Assembly (NCBI RefSeq): GCF_014201145.1
Contig: NZ_JACHDP010000001.1
Location: forward strand, 2,356,001 to 2,420,000
DNA from: Micromonospora parathelypteridis
Lineage (GTDB): Bacteria; Actinomycetota; Actinomycetes; Mycobacteriales; Micromonosporaceae
Direction of reading: 5' to 3'
DNA length: 64,000 nucleotides
The position numbers and the translations under genes were made by a program. Shown here piece by piece: positions 46,183 to 53,207 of this stretch (position 1 is the stretch's first letter; every line of letters starts with the position of its first letter). The notes beneath the pieces were generated by a model that worked only from the letters and a program-made list of their open reading frames with translations, was not told the origin of the DNA and made no database searches.

Positions 46183-46226
46183 ACGGCCGGCCACCTCCCC
46201 CGATCGAGGGGAGGCGAACCGGCCGT
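46183..46226 (-). terminator. Terminator behind rpsI
   Basis: Two-part hairpin: ACGGCCGG (46183-46190) with CCGGCCGT (46219-46226), and inner CCTCCCC (46194-46200) with GGGGAGG (46208-46214). It lies 30 bp downstream of the rpsI stop. Confidence 0.75.
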
Positions 46227-46255
46227 CCGTCAGAAGTACAACGCGCTGGTGAAGA

Positions 46256-46723
46256 TCAGCGCTTCGAGTACTGGGGAGCCTTACGGGCCTTCTTGAGGCC
46301 GTACTTCTTGCTTTCCTTGACCCGGGCGTCCCGGGTGAGGAAGCCGGCCTTCTTCAGGGCCGGGCGGTCGTCGGGCTCGTTGACGATCAGCGCCCGGGCG
46401 ATGGCCAGCCGCAGCGCACCGGCCTGGCCGGTGGTGCCGCCGCCACGCAGGTTGGCGATGACGTCGAACGCCTCGGGCTTCTCGGCGGTGACCAGCGGGT
46501 CCTTGATGAGCTGCTGGTGCACCTTGCTCGGGAAGTAGGCCTCGAGGTCACGGCCGTTGCAGGTGATCTTGCCGGTGCCCGGAACGATACGGACCCGGAC
46601 GATGGCCTCCTTGCGCCGACCCACGGTCTGGATCGGGCGGTCACCACGCGGCGCGCGGGCGACGGGCGCCGGCGCCTCGGTGGCCTCGGGGGCAACCTCG
46701 GTCTCGGTGGTGATGTCGGTCAT
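46256..46723 (-). CDS. rpsI: 30S ribosomal protein S9
   Basis: Small-subunit protein S9, 155 residues: an acidic/proline N-terminal extension typical of actinobacteria, then [20 protein letters not shown] and the C-terminal [14 protein letters not shown] that reaches the P-site tRNA. The ATG at 46723 follows GAAGGAAG. Co-transcribed with rplM, 20 bp apart. Confidence 0.97.
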   Translation of the reverse strand: MTDITTETEVAPEATEAPAPVARAPRGDRPIQTVGRRKEAIVRVRIVPGTGKITCNGRDLEAYFPSKVHQQLIKDPLVTAEKPEAFDVIANLRGGGTTGQAGALRLAIARALIVNEPDDRPALKKAGFLTRDARVKESKKYGLKKARKAPQYSKR

Positions 46724-46743
46724 GCTGCTTCCTTCGCCCGCGC

Positions 46744-47187
46744 TCACTGCGCGATCTGCTTGATCTCGAACGGCACCGGCTGCTGCGCGAGGTGCGGGTG
46801 CTCGGCACCGGCGTAGACCTTCAGCTTCTTGATCAGCTGACGGCCGAGCTTGTTGTGCGGGAGCATCCCCTTCACAGCCAGCTCGATGGCGCGCTCGGGC
46901 CGCTTGGTCAGCAGCTCGTCGTAGCCGATCTGCTTCAGACCACCCGGGTAACCGGAGTGGCGGTAAGCGACCTTGGTCTGGCGCTTGTTGCCGGTCAGCG
47001 CAACCTTGCCCGCGTTCACGATGACGACAAAGTCGCCCGTGTCGACGTGCGGCGCGAAAGTCGGCTTGTGCTTACCACGCAGCAACGTGGCGGCGTGGGT
47101 GGCCAGGCGGCCCAGCACGACATCAGAGGCGTCGATGACGTGCCACTGACGCTCGATCTCACCCGGCTTCGGGCTGTACGTACGCAC
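46744..47187 (-). CDS. rplM: 50S ribosomal protein L13
   Basis: Large-subunit protein L13, 147 residues. Starts [20 protein letters not shown] and contains [20 protein letters not shown] and [20 protein letters not shown]. The GTG at 47187 with AAGGTAG upstream is the family start; the longer open frame upstream is not L13. First gene of rplM-rpsI; the 338-bp region upstream should hold the ribosomal-protein promoter. Confidence 0.97.
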   Translation of the reverse strand: MRTYSPKPGEIERQWHVIDASDVVLGRLATHAATLLRGKHKPTFAPHVDTGDFVVIVNAGKVALTGNKRQTKVAYRHSGYPGGLKQIGYDELLTKRPERAIELAVKGMLPHNKLGRQLIKKLKVYAGAEHPHLAQQPVPFEIKQIAQ

Positions 47188-47525
47188 AGGTCTACCTTGT
47201 CTCGTCGTCGGTCTGGGGTCGCGCGCCGAGGTGACCAGATCTTGCAGGCCGGACCAGCGCGCACGAACGACCAAGCGTACCTGATAGGGCACGCCTCTGG
47301 ATGTCGTACAACAGCAGGCAACGATACCGGGCGCGGTGTCCGCAGGTCAAAACGGGGGTGCGGTCCCGCGCGGCGACGCGCCGACCGTGGCCCAGCTCAC
47401 ACGCTGGCCAGCGGATTTGCCCTCGGCCGGTGGTGGACGACCCAGGTGACCGCGACGCACAACGCGATGAAGGCAAGCCCGCGGACACCGGCCCGCCGCT
47501 GTGAGCGCGCCCACCCGGTCTGTGG
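47188..47525. other. Intergenic region upstream of rplM
   Basis: 338 bp without a credible gene. It must contain the rplM-rpsI promoter; no unambiguous -35/-10 pair could be picked. The part nearest the toxin gene (about 47400-47525) contains no clear terminator. Confidence 0.5.
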
Positions 47526-47819
47526 TCAGAGCTGCTGGAGGATGCGCAGCGCGCGGCCGACCCGGAGCATGGTGTCGGTGTCGGCGACGTCCACGCAGTC
47601 GGTGAACCACTTCTTCATCGGCGAGGAGATGCGGTCGGGCATCACCACGTACCGGCCCATCGTCACGGCGAGCGGCGAGTCGCGCAGCAGCGACTCCTCG
47701 ACGACCTCGACCACGATCACGATGGGCACGTCGGTGGAGTTGTAGACGTCTGAGCTGATCACGAGCCCGAGGCGTTCCCGGGCACCCTCGATGCGCCAGA
47801 CCTCTCCCCTACGCAGCAC
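47526..47819 (-). CDS. mazF: MazF/PemK-type endoribonuclease toxin
   Basis: 97-residue member of the MazF fold: starts VLRRGEVWRIEGARERLGLV with the conserved RRGEVW strand, then SSDVYNSTDVPIVIVVEVVE and SPLAVTMGRYVVMPDRISS. Toxins of this family cut mRNA at short motifs. GTG start at 47819; it overlaps the antitoxin gene by 11 bp, and the two form one leftward operon with the antitoxin first. It stands between rplM and an SDR gene. Confidence 0.85.
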   Translation of the reverse strand: MLRRGEVWRIEGARERLGLVISSDVYNSTDVPIVIVVEVVEESLLRDSPLAVTMGRYVVMPDRISSPMKKWFTDCVDVADTDTMLRVGRALRILQQL

Positions 47820-48066
47820 GCGGTCGTCCGCCGGAGAGCAGGTCGTTGACCATGCCCACCTCGCGGGCGTCGGCGAGAGCGGCGGACTCCAGGTCCAGAC
47901 CGGCACGGCCCACGGCGGCGGCGTGCGCGGTGAAGACCTCGCGCAGCGCCTTCTCCCGGGCGGCCTGGTCCATCCATGCGGAGAGCGACAGTCCTTCGCG
48001 CTTGGCGAACCGCCGGGCCTCCTCGATCGTCTCGTCCGTGAACGACAGAGTCACCTTGGCAGTCAT
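47809..48066 (-). CDS. Ribbon-helix-helix antitoxin
   Basis: 85-residue partner of the MazF-type toxin. The N-terminus VTLSFTDETIEEARRFAKRE fits a ribbon-helix-helix DNA-binding domain; the C-terminal acidic/alanine part should wrap the toxin. ATG at 48066; an upstream in-frame ATG is less likely because the conserved start is MTAKVTLSF. The region directly upstream (48061-48103) contains two inverted repeats suited to autoregulation. Confidence 0.8.
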   Translation of the reverse strand: MTAKVTLSFTDETIEEARRFAKREGLSLSAWMDQAAREKALREVFTAHAAAVGRAGLDLESAALADAREVGMVNDLLSGGRPRAA

Positions 48067-48103
48067 GCGGATGAGACTACCCAGCGGTATGACCACCAGT
48101 CAT
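48061..48103 (-). promoter_or_regulatory. Candidate operator of the toxin-antitoxin operon
   Basis: Perfect ATGAC-CACCA-GTCAT at 48089-48103 and a second imperfect AGTCAT-GCGG-ATGAGACT at 48061-48078 that overlaps the antitoxin start codon. The spacing fits two RHH dimers; autorepression is expected by analogy. Confidence 0.55.
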
Positions 48104-48172
48104 CCTCGTTCAGCGTGCCGGCACCACAGGCGGCAAAACGCACTCCGGTGACCTTTACGACATTCCGTGAAC

Positions 48173-48937
48173 TCACCAGGTCTGTTCGGCGGCCCGCACC
48201 AGGATCTCGTTGACTGCCACTCGTCGGTCCCGCGTCACGATGTACGAGACCGCGTCGGCGATGTCCTCGGGCTCCAGCAGCTCCAACCCCTCGGTCTGCC
48301 GGACGATCGCCTCCCGGATGCCGTCGCGCACGTGCGAGGCCAACTCGGTGTCGACCGTCCCCGGCTCGATCACGCTGACCCGTACCCGCTTCGGACCGAC
48401 CTCCTGCCGCAGTGCCTCGGAGAACGCGTTGACGCCGAACTTCGTGAGGTTGTAGACGGCCGTCCCGGGCCGGGCCACCCGGCCTGCGGTGGAGCTGATG
48501 TTGACCAGGTCCGCCACTCGGCGGGGAGCGGTCTCGGCGGCGGCGAGCAGGTGCGGGAGCGCGGCACGGGTGACATGGAGCATGCCCTGCACGTTGACCG
48601 CGAGCATCCGGTCCCACTCCTCGATCGGGGCCTCGGCGACCGGGCCGACGAGCATGAGCCCCGCGTTGTTCACCACCGTGTCGAGCCGGCCGAACTCGAC
48701 CACCACCCGGTCCACGGCCGCCAGCGCCTGCGACGGGTCGGTGATGTCCGCCTCGACCGCCAGCGCCACACCGCCGCCGGCCCGCACGCTCTCCGCCAGC
48801 TCGTCGAGCTTGGCCCGGCGGCGGGCCAGCACCGCGACCGTCGCGCCGTCGGCCGCGAGGCTGCGGGCGGTCGCCGCGCCGATGCCGCTGCTGGCCCCGG
48901 TCACGAGCGCCACCGTGCCATCGAGCGGTCCCGCCAT
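48173..48937 (-). CDS. Short-chain dehydrogenase/reductase
   Basis: NAD(P)-dependent oxidoreductase of 254 residues. Motifs: VALVTGASSGIGAATARSLA (cofactor loop), VVNNAG, the catalytic Ser in NISSTAG and the YxxxK pair in YNLTKFG. The classical arginine pair ARRRAKLDEL suggests NADP. Substrate unknown. ATG at 48937 with GAGGAGGA upstream. The upstream methyltransferase gene is 55 bp away and probably co-transcribed. Confidence 0.9.
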   Translation of the reverse strand: MAGPLDGTVALVTGASSGIGAATARSLAADGATVAVLARRRAKLDELAESVRAGGGVALAVEADITDPSQALAAVDRVVVEFGRLDTVVNNAGLMLVGPVAEAPIEEWDRMLAVNVQGMLHVTRAALPHLLAAAETAPRRVADLVNISSTAGRVARPGTAVYNLTKFGVNAFSEALRQEVGPKRVRVSVIEPGTVDTELASHVRDGIREAIVRQTEGLELLEPEDIADAVSYIVTRDRRVAVNEILVRAAEQTW

Positions 48938-48992
48938 GTCGTCCTCCTCGTACCCGGCGTCACCCCCAGTCCCTGAGCATGGACGACGGGAG

Positions 48993-49685
48993 TCAGGCCC
49001 GACCGCCGAACACCGCGAAGCGCCACTCCTTGAAGTAACAGTCGACGTCGACCAGGCCCGCCTCGGCGAGCCACCGGCACTGGTCGGCCACGGTCGCTGG
49101 CCGGTCGTGCCGCATCCGCTCCCGGGCGGCGGCGATCTCCTCGGGCGACGATCCCAACTCGGTGATCCGTGCCGTCCACACCTCGTCGTAGCGCCGATCG
49201 AGCGCCGGGGTGGGGCCGGCCACCTGCTCAGCGTTGACGAACACACCGCCGGGCACCAGCGCGGCGGCGGCCCGCCGGTAGAGCGCGCGCTTACCGGCGT
49301 CGTCCAGGTGATGAATGGCCAGCGCGCTGACCACCGCGTCGTACCGGCCGGCCGGCAGCGGGTCGGCCAGGTCCGCCTGGACCGTCCGGTGCGGGACGGA
49401 CCGGGCGCGTAGCTCGTCGGTGGCGCGGGCGAGCATCGCCGGCGCGGCGTCCACCAGGGTCAGCCGAACTCCGGGCACCGCCGCGGCGAGCAGCAGCGAC
49501 AGCAGGCCGGTGCCCGCGCCCAGGTCCAACACCTCGGGGGTACGACCGGCGGCCAGCGCAGCGCGCAGTGGCGGCGCCGCCACCTCGACGGCGGCGCCGT
49601 AGAAGCCGTCGAAGCAGGGCACCAGCCGCCGGCGGGACTCGTCGTAGGTGCCGGCCACCGCGTCGAAGGCGTCCGCGACCCTCAT
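48993..49685 (-). CDS. Class I SAM-dependent methyltransferase
   Basis: 230 residues. The start MRVADAFDAVAGTYDESRRR and the SAM site VLDLGAGTGLLSLLLAAAVP are typical of small-molecule methyltransferases; IHHLDDAGK is the post-motif region. Substrate unknown. The ATG at 49685 follows GGGAG; an in-frame ATG 14 codons earlier (MWESRPTKWESP) is possible and lies beside TATAAT (minus strand, 49725-49720), so a leaderless-type transcript cannot be excluded. Confidence 0.85.
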   Translation of the reverse strand: MRVADAFDAVAGTYDESRRRLVPCFDGFYGAAVEVAAPPLRAALAAGRTPEVLDLGAGTGLLSLLLAAAVPGVRLTLVDAAPAMLARATDELRARSVPHRTVQADLADPLPAGRYDAVVSALAIHHLDDAGKRALYRRAAAALVPGGVFVNAEQVAGPTPALDRRYDEVWTARITELGSSPEEIAAARERMRHDRPATVADQCRWLAEAGLVDVDCYFKEWRFAVFGGRA

Positions 49686-49788
49686 CGGAGACTCCCATTT
49701 TGTAGGACGACTTTCCCACATTATAAGCACTTCATGTTGAAGGGCGCTGTTGCGAACGACCTGGGCTGGCGGCGACGAACGGCGAGAG

Positions 49789-49825
49789 GCCCCCGGCGCT
49801 CTCCTTGGTTCGAGGAGCCGGGGGC
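49789..49825. terminator. Hairpin, possible terminator
   Basis: GCCCCCGGC pairs with GCCGGGGGC, and the inner CTCCT with AGGAG around a 7-nt loop (TGGTTCG). No gene ends close to it on either strand, so it may instead be a structural or protein-binding element. Confidence 0.4.
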
Positions 49826-49970
49826 AGTTCTTGCTGCGCTGGTTAGCCGACGGGACCGATCGGCTTCGACAGGTCGGCGAAGCCGGCCCATGCCGCCGGT
49901 CCAACGCGGTCCCGGCTGCGCGGGATGCGTCCTGGATCGGCCCATCGCGCAGCGGCCTTCGGATGTCCAG

Positions 49971-50015
49971 ATCTTGGACAGTTTCCGTTACGCGAGAACG
50001 GAAACTGTCCAAGAT
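49971..50015. repeat. Dispersed palindrome, copy 2 (ATCTTGGACAGTTTCCGT family)
   Basis: 45 bp with perfect 19-bp arms (49971-49989 and 49997-50015) and a 7-nt loop. Same outer arm as the copy at 17456-17500 and the same CTCCAC tail. Confidence 0.8.
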
Positions 50016-50228
50016 CTCCACGAGCGAGCACTCACGAGGGCGGCCCCTCTCCGGCCGCACCGTCGCCGCCGGGCGGTGCCCTGGCCGCCAGGGACCACCG
50101 TCTGTCCGAGGCGACCGCCGTCGACCGTCCGTTCGCCGCCGAGCCCCCTTGCGGTGTGAGCCCCACTTGACAGGACCGAAACAGAAGGGACCCGGACTGG
50201 AAACTGCCCGGCGGCACGCTTTCCCGAC

Positions 50229-50611
50229 ATGACAGACGGTGCGTGGTCGGCCACTGGACCGGGGCGGGTGCCCCGAGAAGTGGCGACGCGCTGTCCGTAC
50301 TGCCCGCTCCGGCGCGGGCTGGCGCTTCGCGAGGACGACCCGGCCACGGGCGCGCTACACCTCCTTCGTCAACGCTCCCGACGTGCCCGACCCGTCGATC
50401 ACCTTCGACCAGGAACGCGGCCAGCCGGTGCCAGCCGGCGGTTCTCGACCGGCCCGACCACGACCGACCGACGGTCGCCTCGCCGCTGCACAAGCAGATG
50501 TACGACCTGCGCAGCGGGCACTGCCTCGACCTGCCCGGGGTGGCCGTGACCCGGCACGACGCACGTTGCCGCGACGGGCTGGTCGAGGTGCGGTTACGAC
50601 AGGAGGGTTGA
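50229..50611 (+). pseudogene. Relic of nitrate/nitrite assimilation genes (nasA-nirB-nirD fragments joined by deletions)
   Basis: No intact protein can be read, but three recognisable pieces follow each other in different frames. 50229-50350: an N-terminus like nitrate reductase NasA, MTDGAWSATG... then TRCPYCPLRRGLALREDDPA, where functional enzymes have CPYCALQCGM. 50350-50450: the C-terminal end of the NirB nitrite reductase large subunit (ARYTSFVNAPDVPDPSITFD and QERGQPVPAG). 50441-50611: the C-terminal end of NirD (DRPTVASPLHKQMYDLRSGH, CLDLPGVAV, DGLVEV). Each junction changes the frame. The stop TGA overlaps the start of the intact uroporphyrinogen-III-synthase-like gene that normally follows nirBD. 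I read this as a deletion scar. Confidence 0.75.
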
Positions 50612-51699
50612 TGCGCGAAGAACTGGCGGGCTTCACCATCGGGGTGACCGCCGACCGGCGGCGCGACGACTTGGCCGCGCTGCTCGAACGCCGGGGCGCC
50701 CGCGTGGTGCTCGCCCCGGCGTTGCGGATCGTGCCGTTGTCCGACGACACCGAGCTGCGCGAGGCGACCCGCGCCTGCCTGGAACAGCCGCCGGACATCC
50801 TGATGGCCAACACCGGCATCGGCATGCGCGGGTGGTTGGAGGCGGCCGAGGGTTGGGGGCTGGCCGAGCCGCTGCGCTCGGTGCTGGCCAGCTCGTACGT
50901 GGTGGCCCGCGGCCCGAAGGCGCGCGGCGCGATCCGGGCGGCCGGGCTGCACGACCAGTGGTCGCCGACCTCGGAAAGCTGCGACGAGGTGGTCAACCAC
51001 CTGCGCCGGCGCGGCGTGGCCGGGCAGGTGATCGCCATGCAACTGCACGGTGAGCGGCAGCCCGAGTGCACGCTCGCGCTGGAGGCGGCCGGCGCCACGG
51101 TGATCGAGGTGCCGGTCTACCGCTGGGCCGCACCAACCGACCCGGCACCGCTGCACCGGTTGATCGACCTGATCGCCGGCCGGTTGGTGGACGCGGTGAC
51201 CTTCACCTCGGCGCCGGCGGCCGAGGCACTGTTACGGGCGGCCGGGGACCGGACCGACGCGGTGGTGTCCGCGTTCCGTGGCGACGTACTGGCCAGTTGC
51301 GTCGGCGCGGTGACCGCCGAGCCGCTGCTGCGGCACGGTGTGCCGGTGAGCGCCCCGGGTCGGGCCCGGTTGGGGGCGCTGGTGCGGACCATCGTCGACG
51401 AGTTGCCCCGCAGGACCGTGACGTTCAAGGCCGGCGGGCACCTGCTCACGCTGCGCGGGCACGCCGCCGTGATCGACGGCGAGTTGCGGCCACTCGCTCC
51501 CGCCCCGATGGCGGTGTTGCGGGCGCTGGCCCAGTCCCCCGGCCGGGTACTGTCCCGCACGGCGCTGCTACGGACGCTGCCTCGGGGCGCGGACGAGCAC
51601 GCGGTGGAGATGGCGGTGGCCCGTCTCCGGGCCGGCCTGCGCGCGCCCCGCGTGGTGCAGACCGTCGTGAAGCGCGGCTACCGGCTCCAGATCGACTGA
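50611..51699 (+). CDS. Uroporphyrinogen-III synthase-like protein with C-terminal winged helix
   Basis: 362 residues. The N-terminal HemD-like domain (about 8-255) shows GFTIGVTADRRRDDLAALLE, PDILMANTGIGMRGWLEAAE, VVARGPKARGAIRAAGL and VDAVTFTSAPAAEALLRAA. The C-terminal part (about 275-360) is an OmpR-type DNA-binding winged helix (MAVLRALAQSPGRVLSRTAL, HAVEMAVARLRAGL, VVQTVVKRGYRLQI). Such HemD-regulator fusions usually accompany assimilatory nitrite reductase and may control it (siroheme branch). Here the neighbouring nir genes are a relic, so it may have lost its target or do another job. ATG at 50611 with AGGAGGG upstream. Confidence 0.87.
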   Translation: MREELAGFTIGVTADRRRDDLAALLERRGARVVLAPALRIVPLSDDTELREATRACLEQPPDILMANTGIGMRGWLEAAEGWGLAEPLRSVLASSYVVARGPKARGAIRAAGLHDQWSPTSESCDEVVNHLRRRGVAGQVIAMQLHGERQPECTLALEAAGATVIEVPVYRWAAPTDPAPLHRLIDLIAGRLVDAVTFTSAPAAEALLRAAGDRTDAVVSAFRGDVLASCVGAVTAEPLLRHGVPVSAPGRARLGALVRTIVDELPRRTVTFKAGGHLLTLRGHAAVIDGELRPLAPAPMAVLRALAQSPGRVLSRTALLRTLPRGADEHAVEMAVARLRAGLRAPRVVQTVVKRGYRLQID

Positions 51700-51700
51700 C

Positions 51701-51734
51701 GCGTCACGGCCGGTGTGTGTGCCGGCCGTGACGC
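51701..51734. terminator. Bidirectional terminator
   Basis: Perfect 13-bp arms (GCGTCACGGCCGG at 51701-51713 and 51722-51734) with an 8-nt loop between the convergent HemD-like gene and the conservon. Confidence 0.8.
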
Positions 51735-51740
51735 GACGGT

Positions 51741-52364
51741 TCAGCCGACCGGTGTGGGGAAGCCCCGCCCGTGCTCGGCCTGCAGCCGGAGCATGGCGTG
51801 CTCGACGACCGTCACCAGCACCTGCTTGACCGAATCCCGGTGCCGGGCGTCCGTCATCACCAGCGGCACCTGCGGCGAGATGGCCAGCGCCTCGCGGACC
51901 TCCTCCAGCTCGTACTGGGGAGCGCCGTCGAACCGGTTCAGCGCCACCACGTACGGCAGGTTGCGGTTCTCGAAGTAGTCCAGCGGGGCGAACGCGTCGG
52001 TGATCCGGCGGGTGTCCACCAGGACGGCGGCACCGACAGCACCTCGGATGATCTCGTCCCACATGAACCAGAACCGGGTCTGACCAGGTGTACCGAAGAG
52101 GTACAGGATCAGATCCTGAGCCATGGTGATGCGGCCGAAGTCCATGGCGACCGTGGTGGTCTCCTTGCCCGGCACCTTGGACGGGTCGTCGATGCCGACA
52201 CCCGCCGCGGTCATCAACGCCTCGGTGGTCAGCGGTGTGATCTCGGAGATCGCCCCGACCAGTGTCGTCTTACCGACGCCGAAGCCGCCCGCGACGACGA
52301 TCTTCGCGGAGACGATTCCCCGGCCCGGCCGCCCCCCAGCGGGGTCATAGCCTGCGAAGTCCAC
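51741..52364 (-). CDS. cvnD: CvnD-type small GTPase/ATPase of a conservon
   Basis: 207 residues, P-loop GTPase related to eukaryotic-like small G proteins: Walker A AGGFGVGKTTLVGAIS, switch-like TTTVAMDFGRIT, FGTPGQTRFWFMWDEI, and the specificity loop VALNRFDG. This is the fourth protein of the conserved cvnABCD set (sensor kinase, roadblock, DUF742, GTPase), which by analogy forms a membrane-associated heterotrimeric-G-like signalling complex. It overlaps cvnC by 20 bp. ATG start at 52364. Confidence 0.9.
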   Translation of the reverse strand: MDFAGYDPAGGRPGRGIVSAKIVVAGGFGVGKTTLVGAISEITPLTTEALMTAAGVGIDDPSKVPGKETTTVAMDFGRITMAQDLILYLFGTPGQTRFWFMWDEIIRGAVGAAVLVDTRRITDAFAPLDYFENRNLPYVVALNRFDGAPQYELEEVREALAISPQVPLVMTDARHRDSVKQVLVTVVEHAMLRLQAEHGRGFPTPVG

Positions 52365-52710
52365 TTAGCACCCTTCCAAGCAGTTCCATCCGCTCCTCGA
52401 ACCCCTCGGCGGGAGCAGCAGTGTGTAACGTCAGCAGGCTCTCGGCCACCATGTCGGCGACCAACACCCGGGCGACGCCCAGCGGCATCCGGGTGTACGC
52501 GGCGATCTCCGCCAGCGACTGTGCTCGGCCCTCGCAGACCGTGGCGATGCGGTGCTTGTCATGCCCCGCGAAGCGGGACTCGGCGACCTGGGTGGGAGAC
52601 GCGGTGAGGACGGCTTCCAGGGCGATGTCCTGCCGAGGTTCGGTACGACCACGGGTGACCGCGTACGGACGTACCAGTGCGCCGCGCGGGTCAGCGCGTC
52701 GTTGGTCCAT
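52345..52710 (-). CDS. cvnC: CvnC-type DUF742 protein
   Basis: 121 residues with a winged-helix-like DUF742 domain: MDQRRADPRGALVRPYAVTR, HRIATVCEGRAQSLAEIAAY, LGVARVLVADMVAESLLTLH. ATG start at 52710. In cvn operons this protein is proposed to connect the kinase/roadblock part to the GTPase. It is 89 bp after cvnB and overlaps cvnD. Confidence 0.9.
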   Translation of the reverse strand: MDQRRADPRGALVRPYAVTRGRTEPRQDIALEAVLTASPTQVAESRFAGHDKHRIATVCEGRAQSLAEIAAYTRMPLGVARVLVADMVAESLLTLHTAAPAEGFEERMELLGRVLSGLRRL

Positions 52711-52799
52711 CCCCAGTCACCTCCTCGTCCCTTGTGGAGCCGGCCCGTGCGGCCTCCCGTCCCTGCTTCGACGCGCGGTTCGAGCGCCGTCCTACCGTG

Positions 52800-53207
52800 C
52801 TACGAGCGCACCGCGTCCCGCGGCAGCGGCACCAGCGCGGCACCCACCCGCTCGACCAGCAGCGCCATCTCGTAGCCCACCTGGCCCACGTCGCAGCTTC
52901 GCGCGGCCAGCACGGCCATCGACGAGCCGTCGCTGATCGACATCAGGAAGAGATACCCGCTGTCCATCTCGATGACTGTCTGCAACACCCCGCCCGCGCT
53001 GAACATCCGGGCTGCGCCCTCGGTCAGGCTCACCACGCCGGAGGTGATCGCGGCGAGCTGGTCAGCCCGGTCCCCCGGCAGATCCCGGGAGGACGCGAGC
53101 AGCAGCCCGTCGGCGGACACCGCCACCACGTGGGCGATGCCCGCCACGCTGTCGGCGAAGTTGGTGAGCAGCCAACCCATGTCCTGCATGGCAGCTGGCC
53201 TGTTCAT
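52800..53207 (-). CDS. cvnB: CvnB-type roadblock/LC7 protein
   Basis: 135-residue roadblock/LC7 domain protein: LGWLLTNFADSVAGIAHVVA-like start, VSADGLLLASSRDLPGDRAD, YLFLMSISDGSSMAVLAARS. Family members regulate small GTPases of the MglA/Cvn type. ATG at 53207 overlaps the cvnA stop by 4 bp, so it is translated with the kinase. Confidence 0.93.
   Translation of the reverse strand: MNRPAAMQDMGWLLTNFADSVAGIAHVVAVSADGLLLASSRDLPGDRADQLAAITSGVVSLTEGAARMFSAGGVLQTVIEMDSGYLFLMSISDGSSMAVLAARSCDVGQVGYEMALLVERVGAALVPLPRDAVRS

Larger units (their letters stand above)
49686..50228. other. Non-coding region with hairpin and dispersed palindrome
   Basis: 543 bp without a credible gene between the leftward methyltransferase and the nas/nir relic. 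It holds a -10-like TATAAT, a hairpin at 49789-49825, and the second copy of the dispersed palindrome at 49971-50015. From about 50020 to 50228 I see only GC-rich sequence. Confidence 0.6.

Noticed and set aside
47301..47504. A 67-codon plus-strand gene upstream of rplM
   Set aside because: No ribosome site, no recognisable domain and antisense to the likely promoter region of rplM.
49789..49825. A tRNA, because of a GGTTCGA-like loop in a stem
   Set aside because: No acceptor, D or anticodon arm of tRNA form surrounds it; it is a simple hairpin.
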